The notes below the pieces were generated by a model, which saw only the letters and a list, made by a program, of their open reading frames with translations, made no database searches and was not told the DNA's origin. Below are positions 16,321-24,952 of a DNA stretch of 31,373 bases, one piece after another. This DNA is from JANXLS01 sp038227045. Lineage in GTDB: Bacteria > Planctomycetota > SZUA-567 > H5-PLA8. Position 1 is the first letter of the stretch; every line of letters starts with the position of its first letter. The stretch is taken from positions 1-31,373 of the forward strand of contig JBBRQD010000067.1 of the NCBI GenBank assembly GCA_038227045.1, in the 5' to 3' direction. Position numbers and translations under genes: made by a program.

Positions 16321-16349
16321 ATCGTAAAATTCAGGGCCTCTACCGTCAA
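16321..16349 (-). promoter_or_regulatory. Candidate sigma-70 promoter of hpf-ptsN-yvcK
   Basis: On the minus strand, TTGACG (16349-16344) and TACGAT (16326-16321) are spaced by 17 bases. The start point would lie near 16314, giving a leader of about 115 bases before the hpf ATG. This is the best -35/-10 match upstream of hpf. Confidence 0.42.
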
Positions 16350-16507
16350 ATACTTTATCGGTCCGGCAGTCTTGATATATTCTTTGCACGGAATCCTCCC
16401 ACGACAGCGCCCGATTTGTGGCGGTCGAACGCCTCATCATTTAGACTCCGCTCCGTGGCAAGTATTCGAGTAATTCGACGAATAGTGGAGTTTCCAAGCG
16501 GCGGCGG

Positions 16508-16513
16508 TATACT
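16508..16513 (+). promoter_or_regulatory. Candidate -10 box of nadK
   Basis: TATACT lies 42 bases before the chosen nadK ATG; no good -35 is visible. The same hexamer lies upstream of ppk and of the MFS gene. If correct, transcription starts near 16520 and an in-frame TTG at 16514 cannot be the translation start. Confidence 0.35.
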
Positions 16514-16555
16514 TTGCCGCTCAAATCGCCGCTCATTTACGAGAACCGAAACATT

Positions 16556-17431
16556 ATGCCGCGACTCTATATTGCCGCCAACCTCAAACGCAAACCCGAG
16601 ATTGAGGCGATCCTCACCAAACTGCTTCCCTGGCTGCGCACGCAGGCCGACATTGTGAAAGTGGATCACGACTGGTCGCGCGACCTCAGCCGCGTGAAAG
16701 CCGACCTGATGCTGGTCTTCGGCGGGGACGGCAGCATTCTCTCCGTCGCCAGGCGGCTCAACGGCAATCCCATTCCCGTCTTCGGCGTGAACATGGGACA
16801 ATTGGGATTTCTGGCGGACACGTCGCCGGCCGAATTGAAGCGCACTCTGCCGTGCGTGCTGCGCGGCGATTGCGCGCGAATCCCGCGCATGATGTTGAAA
16901 ATCTCCGTCCCCGGCGGCATCGAATTGATGCGCGGCGCGCGGAAAAAAAGCGCCAACGGTTCGGCCGAATTTCTGGCGCTCAACGATGCCGTGCTGCTCC
17001 GCCAGCCCATGGCGTCGATGATGACCGTAGCCGTGCGCGTCAGCGGCGAGGAGATTTCGAGCTACAAAGGCGACGGCCTGATCGTCTCGACCGCCACCGG
17101 TTCGACGGGCTACAGTCTCTCGGCAGGCGGGCCGATTCTCAGCGAGCGGCTCAAGGCGATGATCATCACCCCCGTCTGTCCGCACACGCTGGCCAATCGC
17201 TGCATCGTGCTCGACGGCGGAGAACGGCTCGAAATCCGAGCCGAAACGCGCGCCGGCTCGCCGGTGGATCTGGTGATGGACGGGCAGGTTAGTTGCCGTA
17301 TCAAGAGCGGGACGACAGTCACCGTTGAACGCGCCGCCCAGGAATTCAACATCGTCGCGACAGGGAAAAAAGGCCGTTACGAAATCATCCGCGACAAACT
17401 TCACTGGGCGGGATGGGTTAAAAAGGGGTAA
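16556..17431 (+). CDS. nadK: NAD kinase
   Basis: NadK phosphorylates NAD to NADP in the cytosol with ATP or polyphosphate. The 291-residue protein has the diagnostic GGDGS motif (56-60, catalytic D58), then NMGQLGFLAD, LALNDAVLLR, SYKGDGLIVSTATGSTGYSL and SAGGPI. A ppk gene encoded about 5 kb away makes polyphosphate use conceivable, but donor choice cannot be read here. I chose the ATG at 16556 (MPRLYIAANLKRKPEI) because a TTG at 16514 immediately follows a likely -10 box. The gene is transcribed away from hpf and converges on the liv operon, with a palindromic gap between them. Confidence 0.95.
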   Translation: MPRLYIAANLKRKPEIEAILTKLLPWLRTQADIVKVDHDWSRDLSRVKADLMLVFGGDGSILSVARRLNGNPIPVFGVNMGQLGFLADTSPAELKRTLPCVLRGDCARIPRMMLKISVPGGIELMRGARKKSANGSAEFLALNDAVLLRQPMASMMTVAVRVSGEEISSYKGDGLIVSTATGSTGYSLSAGGPILSERLKAMIITPVCPHTLANRCIVLDGGERLEIRAETRAGSPVDLVMDGQVSCRIKSGTTVTVERAAQEFNIVATGKKGRYEIIRDKLHWAGWVKKG

Positions 17432-17539
17432 GGGGATAGGGATTAGGGAATAGGGAAAAAATCTTTGTCAGAGCCTTATGTTAGTTTGGCGGCAAAGCCG
17501 CTCACCCCTAGCCCCTGACCCCTCTTGCCCTAGCCCCCC
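17423..17539. repeat. Convergent-gene palindrome built from AGGGGATAGGG-type words
   Basis: Purine-rich repeats (AAGGGGTAAGGGGATAGGG onward, 17423-17458) face pyrimidine-rich complements (CACCCCTAGCCCCTGACCCC onward, 17503-17539). Between them is a compact hairpin, GCGGC-AAA-GCCGC (17489-17501). The structure spans the stop codons of nadK (+) and livF (-) and could serve as a bidirectional terminator. Confidence 0.6.
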
Positions 17540-18231
17540 AAATATGCCTTCATGATTGTATCGTCGCACAATAGTTTCTTCGGATCACCCTGGTTGACCA
17601 CGCGCCCGGTTTCGAGCACGTAGGCCTGATCGGCGATTTCAAGCGCTTGCCGCGCGTTTTGTTCAACCAGCAGAATCGTCACGCGCCGAGCCTTCAAATC
17701 TTTCAAGACGCCGAAAATGCGGTCCACGATCAGCGGCGCGAGGCCCAGGCTGGGTTCGTCGAGCATCAGTAATTTCGGCCGCGACATCAGCGCCCGCGAG
17801 AGAGCCAGCATCTGCTGCTCGCCGCCCGACAGAGTCCCCGCCGATTGCCCCGCGCGTTCTTTCAGAATCGGAAACATCTCGTGCATGAGTTTCATGTCGG
17901 AGCCGATTTCGGAATCGTTGCGCGTGTACGCGCCCAGCGCCAGATTTTCGTCCACGGTCAGATCGGGAAAAATCCGCCGCCCTTCCGGGCACAACACCAG
18001 TCCACGCTTGACGCACACATGCGGCGGCGAACCGGTGATGTTCTGTCCGTCGAAAACAACCATGCCGTCGCGCGGCGGCTGCAATCCGCAGATCGCCTTT
18101 AGCGCGGTCGTCTTGCCCGCGCCGTTCGCGCCGATCAGAGCCGTCAACTGCCCGCGCCGCACCGCAAGACTCACCTTCTTGATGGCATGAATCCCGCCGT
18201 AAAAAACGTCGATGTTCTGGACGTCGAGCAT
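17530..18231 (-). CDS. livF: Branched-chain amino acid ABC transporter ATPase LivF
   Basis: One of the two ATPases of the LIV (HAAT) importer, working with LivG on the cytoplasmic face of LivHM. The 233-residue product contains Walker A GANGAGKT (34-41), signature LSGGEQQMLALSRALM, Walker B LLMLDEPSLGL and the switch histidine region; the C-terminus KLLCDDTIMKAYLGG is typical of LivF. The start at 18231 (MLDVQNIDVFYGG) matches the family; an in-frame extension to 18324 would run through a palindromic repeat and overlap livG. It is the last gene of the liv operon. Substrate specificity is not settled by the ATPase: HAAT systems also import amides and urea. Confidence 0.93.
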   Translation of the reverse strand: MLDVQNIDVFYGGIHAIKKVSLAVRRGQLTALIGANGAGKTTALKAICGLQPPRDGMVVFDGQNITGSPPHVCVKRGLVLCPEGRRIFPDLTVDENLALGAYTRNDSEIGSDMKLMHEMFPILKERAGQSAGTLSGGEQQMLALSRALMSRPKLLMLDEPSLGLAPLIVDRIFGVLKDLKARRVTILLVEQNARQALEIADQAYVLETGRVVNQGDPKKLLCDDTIMKAYLGG

Positions 18232-18245
18232 GGGGTGGTCAGGCA

Positions 18246-18279
18246 AGGTTTCAGGTTCCACGTTACAGATTCCAGGTGT
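18246..18279. repeat. GGTTTCAGGTTCCA-type repeat between livG and livF
   Basis: The gap between livG and livF contains AAGGTTTCAGGTTCCACG followed by the related word ATTCCAGGTGT. The same words make up the larger palindrome between livM and livH at 20077-20142, so the two gaps of one operon share a repeat type. Confidence 0.5.
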
Positions 18280-18286
18280 CCGAATG

Positions 18287-19057
18287 TCACGCCGCCGAAT
18301 TGTCTTTCCCCAAATACGCTTCAATGACCTTCGGATTTTCCCGGACTTCCGCCGGCGTGCCCTGCGCGATCGTGATGCCGTGATCCAGCACCATCAAGCG
18401 CTGGACCATGCCCATCACAAACGGCATGTCGTGTTCGATCACCAATAAACTGACGTTGAATTTTTCGCGGATGTCGAGCAGCAGGCATTGCAGCGATTCG
18501 GATTCGGTGTCGTTCATTCCGGCGGCGGGTTCGTCGAGCAGTAATATTTTGGGCGCGGTGGCCAGCGCGCGGGCGATCTCCAATTTGCGCTGTTCGCCGT
18601 AGCACAGAGTAGTACTAACCATCTCCGCCCGTTCGGCCAGGCCCATGAGGTTCAGGAGTTCCTGTGCATCATTGCGGATCTTCGCTTCCTCATCGCGGTG
18701 CGACCGCGAATTCAGCACGGCCGATACCATGCTCGATTTGCATTGCGTTTGAAAACCGGTCATCACGTTTTCAAGCACGCTCATGTCGCGAAAAAGGCGA
18801 ATGTTCTGAAACGTCCGCGCCACGCCCAGCGCCGTGACGCGGTGAGGTTTCAAGCGCAGCGTATCGATTCCAGCGGCCCGAATGTGCCCGGAATCGGGTT
18901 TGTACGCGCCGGTCAGCAGATTGAAAACAGTGGTCTTCCCAGCGCCATTCGGGCCGATGAGGCCGACGATCTCACCCGGCCCGACGGACACGGAAAAATC
19001 CGTCACCGCAGCCAATCCGCCGAAGCGTTTATCGATGTGTTCGGCAACAAGAAGCAT
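18287..19057 (-). CDS. livG: Branched-chain amino acid ABC transporter ATPase LivG
   Basis: The second LIV-type ATPase, 256 residues. It has Walker A GPNGAGKT (35-42), the LivG-type segment ITxxRLKPHRVTALGVARTFQ (here beginning DTLRLKPHRV), NIRLFRDMSVLENVM, signature CYGEQRKLEIARAL, and Walker B ILLLDEPAAGMN, followed by LLVIEHDMPFVMGM. The signature reads YGEQ rather than SGGQ, which is usual for this subfamily. It lies 21 bases after livM on the same strand and upstream of livF, in the standard operon order. The ATG has only a weak ribosome-binding site, so translation may depend on the upstream gene. Confidence 0.95.
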   Translation of the reverse strand: MLLVAEHIDKRFGGLAAVTDFSVSVGPGEIVGLIGPNGAGKTTVFNLLTGAYKPDSGHIRAAGIDTLRLKPHRVTALGVARTFQNIRLFRDMSVLENVMTGFQTQCKSSMVSAVLNSRSHRDEEAKIRNDAQELLNLMGLAERAEMVSTTLCYGEQRKLEIARALATAPKILLLDEPAAGMNDTESESLQCLLLDIREKFNVSLLVIEHDMPFVMGMVQRLMVLDHGITIAQGTPAEVRENPKVIEAYLGKDNSAA

Positions 19058-19078
19058 ACGCGTTTTAAAGCAGGTATC

Positions 19079-20065
19079 TTAAATACCGGCCGCTTTTTTC
19101 CTCCACGGAATCCTGAAATCCACGCCTTTAAGCAATCCCTGTGGCCGTACGAGAACCACAACAATCAGCAACACCGAATACAAGACCTGCCACAGGTCCT
19201 TGATCTGGCTATAGACGATGCCGCCTTGTGTCGGATCGTAAAATACCGGCACGCTTACCGCCGGCAGCCATTTTAAAAAAACATTGCCGACAAAATATAG
19301 AAGAATCGTCGCGGCGGCGGTGCCGCGCATGTTGCCCATCCCACCGAGCACCACCATCACGACCATCATAACGCCCTGATTGAAATCGAAATGTCCGATT
19401 GTCACGAAGGAATTGAAGTTGGCGAAGAGCGCGCCTGCCAGACCGGCAAACGCCGCACCGGTGACAAAGACGAAGACTTTGTAAAACGTCAGATTGACCC
19501 CCAGGAGTTCCGCCGCCCGTTCGTCGTCGCGCACCGCCTGAATCGCCCGCCCGTGCGACGAATCGATCAGGTTTCGCAGCACGATGACCGTCAGTGCCAC
19601 GGCCGCCCAGCAAAGTACGAGGTAAATCGCGTATGTCGCATTGGTGCCCACGGCATTCTGCACGACATTCGGCGGACTCAATCCCAGCGACAATCCCAGC
19701 GCTTCCGAATTCTGAATGACGTTGCGCAAAATCTCGCTGAAACCCAGCGTGGCGATCGCCAGGTAATCGCCCTTCAGCCGCAAACAGGGCAGACCCACGA
19801 TCAATCCAAACAACGCGGCGACGAAAATGGCAATCGGAAAGCTCAGGAAGACGCCCAGCCAGTTGTGCTCCCCCCCTGGCGGCATGTATTTCACCGTTGC
19901 TGCGGCCGCATACGCGCCCGCAGCCCAAAAGCCCTGGTGCCCTAGTGAAAACAAACCGCAATAACCATTGATCAAATTCAACGACAGCGTCAGCACCAGC
20001 CAGATGGCCACGATAATCAGATGTTCGCCCCAAAACGCAAATGCGTGATCGAAAGTCATACTCAC
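19079..20065 (-). CDS. livM: Branched-chain amino acid ABC transporter permease LivM
   Basis: A 328-residue inner-membrane permease with about eight to ten transmembrane segments. Family motifs: LSLNLINGYCGLFSLGHQGFW near the start, LPCLRLKGDYLAIATLGFSEI, the EAA-like coupling segment RAIQAVRDDERAAELLGVN, and the terminal VVMVVLGGMGNMRGT. It forms the channel with LivH. It is separated from livH by an 80-base gap holding a palindrome of GGTTTCA-type words, unusually long for genes in one transport operon. LivG follows after 21 bases. Confidence 0.95.
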   Translation of the reverse strand: MSMTFDHAFAFWGEHLIIVAIWLVLTLSLNLINGYCGLFSLGHQGFWAAGAYAAAATVKYMPPGGEHNWLGVFLSFPIAIFVAALFGLIVGLPCLRLKGDYLAIATLGFSEILRNVIQNSEALGLSLGLSPPNVVQNAVGTNATYAIYLVLCWAAVALTVIVLRNLIDSSHGRAIQAVRDDERAAELLGVNLTFYKVFVFVTGAAFAGLAGALFANFNSFVTIGHFDFNQGVMMVVMVVLGGMGNMRGTAAATILLYFVGNVFLKWLPAVSVPVFYDPTQGGIVYSQIKDLWQVLYSVLLIVVVLVRPQGLLKGVDFRIPWRKKAAGI

Positions 20066-20076
20066 CCGTTTAAAAG

Positions 20077-20142
20077 CGGTTTCAGGTTTCAGACGGTTCG
20101 CAGTTTGCCAACTTGAAACCTGGAACCTGAAACTTGAAACCG
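20077..20142. repeat. 16-bp inverted repeat between livH and livM
   Basis: CGGTTTCAGGTTTCAG (20077-20092) pairs with CTGAAACTTGAAACCG (20127-20142) with one mismatch. The spacer contains further partial copies (TTGAAACC, GGAACCTGAA). It fills the gap between the livH stop and the livM start and could form an mRNA hairpin that separates expression of the two permeases or protects one mRNA end. Confidence 0.7.
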
Positions 20143-20145
20143 TCG

Positions 20146-21291
20146 TTAAAGTTTGTCGCTCGCCGGTTTGCCCAGCAAACCGCTCGGCCGGACCAGCAGC
20201 ATCAAAATCAAAATGGCGAATGTCACCGCGTCGGAATAGAGCGAGAGACCGGCATGGAGCCGATTTCCGTAGGCGATGACGAGCGCTTCCGCAATCCCCA
20301 GCGCCAGCGCCCCCACTACTGCTCCGGGAATGCTGCCGATTCCACCGATGACCGCCGCGACAAAGGCTTTCAGGCCCATTGTCACACCCATTAACGGGAA
20401 GATCTTGGAATAGTACATACCGCCGCCCAGCGTGCCGCCGACGCCCGCCACGAATGCTCCGATAAAGAAAGTGCCCGCAACAACCCGGTTGACATCGATG
20501 CCCATTAATGCGGCCGCATCGAAATCATGCGACACCGCCCGCATCGCGCGTCCGAAGCGCGTGTGCTGGACCAGCCCATACAACAACGCCGAAATGGCCG
20601 CCAGCGCCAAGATAATTACGCCGTAGTTGTTCGACACCGTGACGGCGGGAAACCGATAGACGGCCGCCGCCGAGCCGTCGTTGGCCGATCGCTGCAAAAT
20701 TGCGTTCATTTTAGCGACGTCTGAGGCAGCTATCTTATTGCCGCTCTGCGCGACATTATCAATCTGGGTCAAGCGGCCATCGTCTTTCGGGACCGAATAA
20801 ATAACCGCGGCATCGCGTTCCGCGATCTCGCCGACGACGAGTGAGGACGGTTCGATCCGTTCGCGCGGATAGCGTTGCACGGTAAATGTGTTGGGGAACG
20901 TCTTAACTTTCGCGCCGACACCCTGCTGTGCATAATTCTGTAACAATAGAGAAACGCCCAACGCCGCCAGCAGTGCGACGACGCGTCCGGATTTTCGCAG
21001 CGGACGGTAGACGATTCGCTCGACACAGATCGCCAGAATTCCGGTGGCGAGTCCGGCGATCAGCGCGGCAGTCAGCAGCGCGAACATGCCCAATTCGCGC
21101 CCGCCTTCCTTTCCGCCGAAAACCAAAATCAACACATAATACCCGACGAATGCGCCGAACATGTAAAACTCGCCATGCGCAAAATTGATCAGTTTGATAA
21201 TCCCATAAACCATCGTGTAACCCACCGCGATCAGCGCGTAAATGCTGCCAAGCGTCAGGCCATTGAGAATGGTCGAAATGAAATAGAGCAT
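20146..21291 (-). CDS. livH: Branched-chain amino acid ABC transporter permease LivH with enlarged loop
   Basis: A LivH-type inner-membrane permease of 381 residues, well above the roughly 290-310 usual for the family. N-terminal ILNGLTLGSIYALIAVGYTM and NFAHGEFYM, the coupling helix RFGRAMRAVSHDFDAAALMG, and KAFVAAVIGGIGSIPGAVVG plus LGIAEAL are diagnostic. The excess lies between LLLQNYAQQ (residue 115-123) and NNYGVIILAL (221-230): about 95 residues instead of about 35. This hydrophilic segment contains VIYSVPKDDGRLTQIDN, then ASDVAKMNAILQRSANDG. By topology it should face the periplasm. The segment has the same base composition as the gene and no frameshift. It lies 19 bases after livK in the same operon. 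Confidence 0.93.
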   Translation of the reverse strand: MLYFISTILNGLTLGSIYALIAVGYTMVYGIIKLINFAHGEFYMFGAFVGYYVLILVFGGKEGGRELGMFALLTAALIAGLATGILAICVERIVYRPLRKSGRVVALLAALGVSLLLQNYAQQGVGAKVKTFPNTFTVQRYPRERIEPSSLVVGEIAERDAAVIYSVPKDDGRLTQIDNVAQSGNKIAASDVAKMNAILQRSANDGSAAAVYRFPAVTVSNNYGVIILALAAISALLYGLVQHTRFGRAMRAVSHDFDAAALMGIDVNRVVAGTFFIGAFVAGVGGTLGGGMYYSKIFPLMGVTMGLKAFVAAVIGGIGSIPGAVVGALALGIAEALVIAYGNRLHAGLSLYSDAVTFAILILMLLVRPSGLLGKPASDKL

Positions 21292-21310
21292 GGAATCCTG
21301 GAAAAATCAG

Positions 21311-22465
21311 TCACTTCGCGTCGGCGGATTTTATCGTTTCCTTCGTGATGTAATTGTTTTCGCCGGTCTCCAGAATCAGCACGTCCTTTATGACTTCGCG
21401 ATTGGGAGCCATGGTGATGGTGCCGCAAATGCCTTTCAAGTCCTTGATCGAATTGATCGCATCCTTGATGGCTTCGGGTTTAAGTTCTTTGGCGCGATTG
21501 ACGGCGTCCGCCACTGCGTAAGTCGCGTCGTATGCCAGCGCGGCCATGGCACCGGGCGCCGTGCCGAATTTGGCCTGGAACCGCTTGACGAAATCCTGAA
21601 CCTTTGGGTCCGTATCGTACGGATTGAAGTGATTGCTGAAGTAATTGCCCTTGACCGCCGGACCACCCAGCGAGAACAATTGCGGATCGTCCCAACCGTC
21701 CGCGCCCAGAAACGGCGCGGTGAACCCGGCCTCGCGCGCCTGGCGGATGAGCGGCCCCATTTGGGGAAAGTACCCCGGCACCCAGACTATGGGCGGGTTG
21801 AGTTGCTTGAGCGTCGAAATCTGGACTTTGAAATCCTGCGCGTCTTTTTGGTAGGCCAGCTCATCCATAATTTTGCCGCCCCGCTCGGTAAAAACACGCC
21901 GGAACGACGCGCACAATCCTTCCGAATACGGATTGCCTTTCTCGACGATCATGACAGCGGAATCTTTTTTCAACGTCTCGCGAGCGAAAATGGCCATCGC
22001 CGCGCCTTGTACATCGTCATTAAAACAAATGCGCGACACGTAGTCGCTGATTTTGACAATATCGACATTCGTGGACGCATGGGTCATCAAAGGAACTTTT
22101 TGATCTTTGGCCACGATGGACGCCGGGATGGTGCGGCCCGAACCCACCGCGCCAATGACAGCCAAAACGCCATCCTGCGTGACCAGTTTTTTCATCACGT
22201 CTTTCGAAGCGCCGGGATCGCTCTTGTCGTCCTCGAAAAGAAACTTCAGTTTGATTTTCTGCTCGGGCTTCGCATTGATCTCATCCCGCGCCAGTTCGAT
22301 GCCATGTTTGCTGTCAACGCCCCAGGATCCTTCGCTGCCGGTGAGTTCCAGATTTGCGCCGATCAATGCCTCACTGGAATTGGAACCGCCGCCATTGCCG
22401 CATCCGGCTAAAATCGCCAATGCCAAAGCCAGCGCGGGGAGGATGCAGAAAGTCAGACGTTTCAT
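21311..22465 (-). CDS. livK: Branched-chain amino acid ABC transporter substrate-binding lipoprotein
   Basis: A 384-residue periplasmic-binding protein of the LivJ/LivK class (peripla_BP_6). The N-terminus is a lipoprotein signal with lipobox LAGC (C22), so the protein is membrane-tethered rather than freely soluble as in E. coli. The mature part opens with ALIGANLELTGSEGSWG and HGIELARDEINA, then VLAVIGAVGSGRTIPAS and AYDATYAVADAV, all typical. A strong GGAGG precedes the ATG. It is the first gene of livKHMGF, so the promoter should lie in the 211 bases upstream, shared with ppk. The ligand may be Leu, Ile, Val or another small amino acid or amide; the sequence alone does not decide. Confidence 0.93.
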   Translation of the reverse strand: MKRLTFCILPALALALAILAGCGNGGGSNSSEALIGANLELTGSEGSWGVDSKHGIELARDEINAKPEQKIKLKFLFEDDKSDPGASKDVMKKLVTQDGVLAVIGAVGSGRTIPASIVAKDQKVPLMTHASTNVDIVKISDYVSRICFNDDVQGAAMAIFARETLKKDSAVMIVEKGNPYSEGLCASFRRVFTERGGKIMDELAYQKDAQDFKVQISTLKQLNPPIVWVPGYFPQMGPLIRQAREAGFTAPFLGADGWDDPQLFSLGGPAVKGNYFSNHFNPYDTDPKVQDFVKRFQAKFGTAPGAMAALAYDATYAVADAVNRAKELKPEAIKDAINSIKDLKGICGTITMAPNREVIKDVLILETGENNYITKETIKSADAK

Positions 22466-22510
22466 CGCGACGCCTCCAATGGTTATCGGGCTGAATTTAA
22501 GATGCGGATA

Positions 22511-22540
22511 CCTTGCAGGAAAGAGCGCATTCGTGCAAGG
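22511..22540. promoter_or_regulatory. 7-bp inverted repeat upstream of livK
   Basis: CCTTGCA (22511-22517) and TGCAAGG (22534-22540) flank 16 bases, 46 bases before the livK start. On the plus strand GATTTTTTAT follows, which gives a terminator-like look, but no plus-strand gene ends nearby. A regulator site for the liv operon is the alternative. Nearby, CTCCC-GCA-GGGAG (about 22565-22577) forms another small hairpin. Confidence 0.3.
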
Positions 22541-22638
22541 GATTTTTTATTGCGGGCCGTTGCCCTCCCGCAGGGAGAGGTGAAAGAGTCTCCGTCATTA
22601 AATTCGTGTGAAGCGTTCGATTTATTTTCAGACTGCCT

Positions 22639-22644
22639 TATACT
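22639..22644 (+). promoter_or_regulatory. Candidate -10 box of ppk
   Basis: TATACT lies 32 bases before the ppk ATG, predicting a leader of about 26 bases with the GGGAGAG ribosome-binding site. No convincing -35 box is seen 16-18 bases upstream. Confidence 0.35.
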
Positions 22645-22676
22645 TCACGCTCCAATGAAAAATCGGGAGAGCAATA

Positions 22677-24917
22677 ATGGCCACCGCCGGACGCATGGAT
22701 CACAAGCCGCGCCAGACCCTTATTAGGGCGCTTGAAAAAGAAGGCATCAATCACACGCATTTCAACAACCGCGAACTGAGCTGGCTCGAATTCAACGCGC
22801 GCGTATTGGAAGAGGCGCGGGATCCGGCCGTGCCGCTGTTGGAACGGATCAAGTTCCTGAGTATTTTCAGTTCGAATCTCGACGAGTTTTTCATGATCCG
22901 TGTCGCGGGCGTGAAACACCAGATTTCGGCAGGCGTCGAAGACGCGGGTGCGGATGGCCTCACGCCGCATCAAGTCATGGACAGCATCTCCAAGCGCTGC
23001 CACGAACTCACCCATCAGCAGCATAAATGCTTCACCGACGAACTCGTGCCGGAGCTCGAAAAGCACGGCATCCGCATCATGACACCGGAGACGCTGGATC
23101 CGGCGCAGCGCGATTTTCTGCGCAATTATTTCCGCAATACGCTCTTTCCGCTACTGACGCCGCTGGCCCTCGATCCCAGCCATCCGTTCCCTTACCTGTC
23201 CAACAAAATGCTATGCCTCGTCGTCCAGCTCAAGCCCGCGCCGGAAGGCAAGAAGTCCGGGATTCCATATAGCAACACCGCGTTCATTCACGTGCCCAGC
23301 ACGGTCGTTTCTCGCTTCATCAAGCTCCCGGCCGCGCCGGGCCGGCATGAGTTTATCCTGCTGGATCATGCCATCAGTGCCCACATCCACGAGATGTTCG
23401 TCGGCTACGAAGTGACCGGCTGCAGCGCCATCCGCATCACGCGCGACAGCGACGTGCTGATCGACGAAGACAACGCCGCCGATCTGTTGAAGTCGATCGA
23501 GGAAGGCGTGCGCAGCCGGCGAAAAGGCGCCGCGCTTCGGCTGCAATACCACGCGTCCCTTCCCGAATACGCGCTCGAAGTTCTCGTGGATGCGCTCGAC
23601 CTCGACGAAGACGATCTGTATCCCACCGAGGATTTCATCGCCTTCGCCGATCTCTTCCAGTTTTACAGCGCGCTCGATATGCCGGAGCTGAGGGACCAGC
23701 CCTTCGTGCCGCAGCCGTGCATCGAATTCAAAGGCACCGATCACGTCTTCGCCGATATTCGCGAGAACGATATCCTCGTCCACCATCCATTCGAGTCGTT
23801 CGATCCCGTCGTCAAATTCATGCGCCAGGCTGCCGACGATCCGAAGGTGCTGGCGATCAAAATGACGCTCTATCGCACGGGCACGAGCAGCCCCATCGCC
23901 AAGATTCTCGAGCACGCCGCGCTGAACGGAAAACAAGTCGCCGTGCTGATGGAATTGAAAGCGCGTTTCGACGAGGAAGCGAACATCTTCTGGTCGCGCC
24001 GCCTGACCGAAGCCGGCGCGCACGTCATCTACGGACTGGTCGGCTTGAAGACGCATTGCAAAAGCGCGCTCGTCGTCCGCCGCGAAGGCAACATCATTCG
24101 CCGCTACGTTCATCTGGGCACCGGAAATTACAACGACCGCACCGCGCGGCTGTACTGCGATTTCGGTTTGTTCACCTGCAACGAAAAAATCGGCGAGGAC
24201 GTGACCAATCTCTTCAACATCATCACCGGATATGCCCGCCCGCCGATGTTCAACCACGTTGACATCGCGCCCAGCGGCATGCGCACGCGCCTTATTGCGT
24301 TGATTCACCGCGAAGTTGCGCTCGCCAAGGCCGGTAAATACGCCCACATGGTGATCAAGATCAACAACATTCAAGACCCCACGCTGATCGCCGAACTGTA
24401 CCAGGCGTCGCGCGCAGGCGTGAAGATCGATCTGATCGTGCGCGCCGTCTGCTGTATCAAGCCGGGCGTGGCCGGCTTGAGCGAGAACATCCGCGCCATC
24501 CGCATCGTCGACCGCTTCCTCGAACACGCCCGCGTGCTCTACTTCCACAACGCCGGGCAGTCCGAATACTACCTTGCCAGCGCGGATTGGATGCAGCGCA
24601 ATCTGGACAGCCGCATCGAGCTGCTCTTCCCGATTCTCGACAAGCGGCTGCACAGCGAGTTGGCCAATTTCCTGCAGCTTCAACTCATGGACAACGTCAA
24701 AGCGCGCCTGATCCAGCCCGACGGAACGAACGTCAAAATTCCATGCGACAAGGACGCGCCCCGCATCCGCAGCCAGGAAGTGCTCTCCGCCGCCGCGGCA
24801 TGCCTCGTGGCAAACAACGGTTCATGGGGAAACTTGAAAATCGACCCCGTGGCCAAGGACGCGACGAAAGACGGAACAAAACCCGGGACAAAAGTCATTG
24901 CATCAAAAGAGGGTTGA
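22677..24917 (+). CDS. ppk: Polyphosphate kinase 1
   Basis: PPK1 polymerises the terminal phosphate of ATP into polyphosphate, and the reaction is reversible. The 746-residue product shows the full family layout: N-terminal FNNRELSWLEFNARVLEEA and FLSIFSSNLDEFFMIRVAG, the middle HHPFESFDPVVKFMRQAADD and KMTLYRTGTSSPI, and two phospholipase-D-like catalytic domains. The autophosphorylated His is H479 in RRYVHLGTGNYNDRTARLY; the second active-site His is H617 in RFLEHARVLYFHN. GGGAGAG precedes the ATG by 6 bases. The C-terminal 30 residues are Lys/Thr-rich and beyond the catalytic fold. It is divergent from livK and convergent with the ABC ATPase gene. No exopolyphosphatase gene is adjacent. 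Confidence 0.97.
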   Translation: MATAGRMDHKPRQTLIRALEKEGINHTHFNNRELSWLEFNARVLEEARDPAVPLLERIKFLSIFSSNLDEFFMIRVAGVKHQISAGVEDAGADGLTPHQVMDSISKRCHELTHQQHKCFTDELVPELEKHGIRIMTPETLDPAQRDFLRNYFRNTLFPLLTPLALDPSHPFPYLSNKMLCLVVQLKPAPEGKKSGIPYSNTAFIHVPSTVVSRFIKLPAAPGRHEFILLDHAISAHIHEMFVGYEVTGCSAIRITRDSDVLIDEDNAADLLKSIEEGVRSRRKGAALRLQYHASLPEYALEVLVDALDLDEDDLYPTEDFIAFADLFQFYSALDMPELRDQPFVPQPCIEFKGTDHVFADIRENDILVHHPFESFDPVVKFMRQAADDPKVLAIKMTLYRTGTSSPIAKILEHAALNGKQVAVLMELKARFDEEANIFWSRRLTEAGAHVIYGLVGLKTHCKSALVVRREGNIIRRYVHLGTGNYNDRTARLYCDFGLFTCNEKIGEDVTNLFNIITGYARPPMFNHVDIAPSGMRTRLIALIHREVALAKAGKYAHMVIKINNIQDPTLIAELYQASRAGVKIDLIVRAVCCIKPGVAGLSENIRAIRIVDRFLEHARVLYFHNAGQSEYYLASADWMQRNLDSRIELLFPILDKRLHSELANFLQLQLMDNVKARLIQPDGTNVKIPCDKDAPRIRSQEVLSAAAACLVANNGSWGNLKIDPVAKDATKDGTKPGTKVIASKEG

Positions 24918-24952
24918 GAAAAATTTTGCTCGATCTATCTATATGGGTGCAT

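Larger units (their letters stand above)
16200..16555. other. Divergent intergenic region between hpf and nadK
   Basis: These 356 bases separate the divergent hpf and nadK genes. They hold one promoter candidate for each direction (listed separately) and a long predicted hpf leader. A minus-strand open frame of 85 codons (16183-16440) runs through it but contains the hpf promoter candidate, overlaps the hpf start, and shows no family resemblance, so I do not call it a gene. Confidence 0.6.

Noticed and set aside
16183..16440. 85-codon minus-strand open frame between hpf and nadK
   Set aside because: It overlaps the hpf start, contains the best hpf promoter candidate, and has no recognisable pattern or ribosome-binding site.
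23211..24683. 490-codon open frame antisense to ppk
   Set aside because: Long antisense frames are expected opposite strongly biased GC-rich genes; the protein is low in recognisable motifs and the ppk reading is certain.
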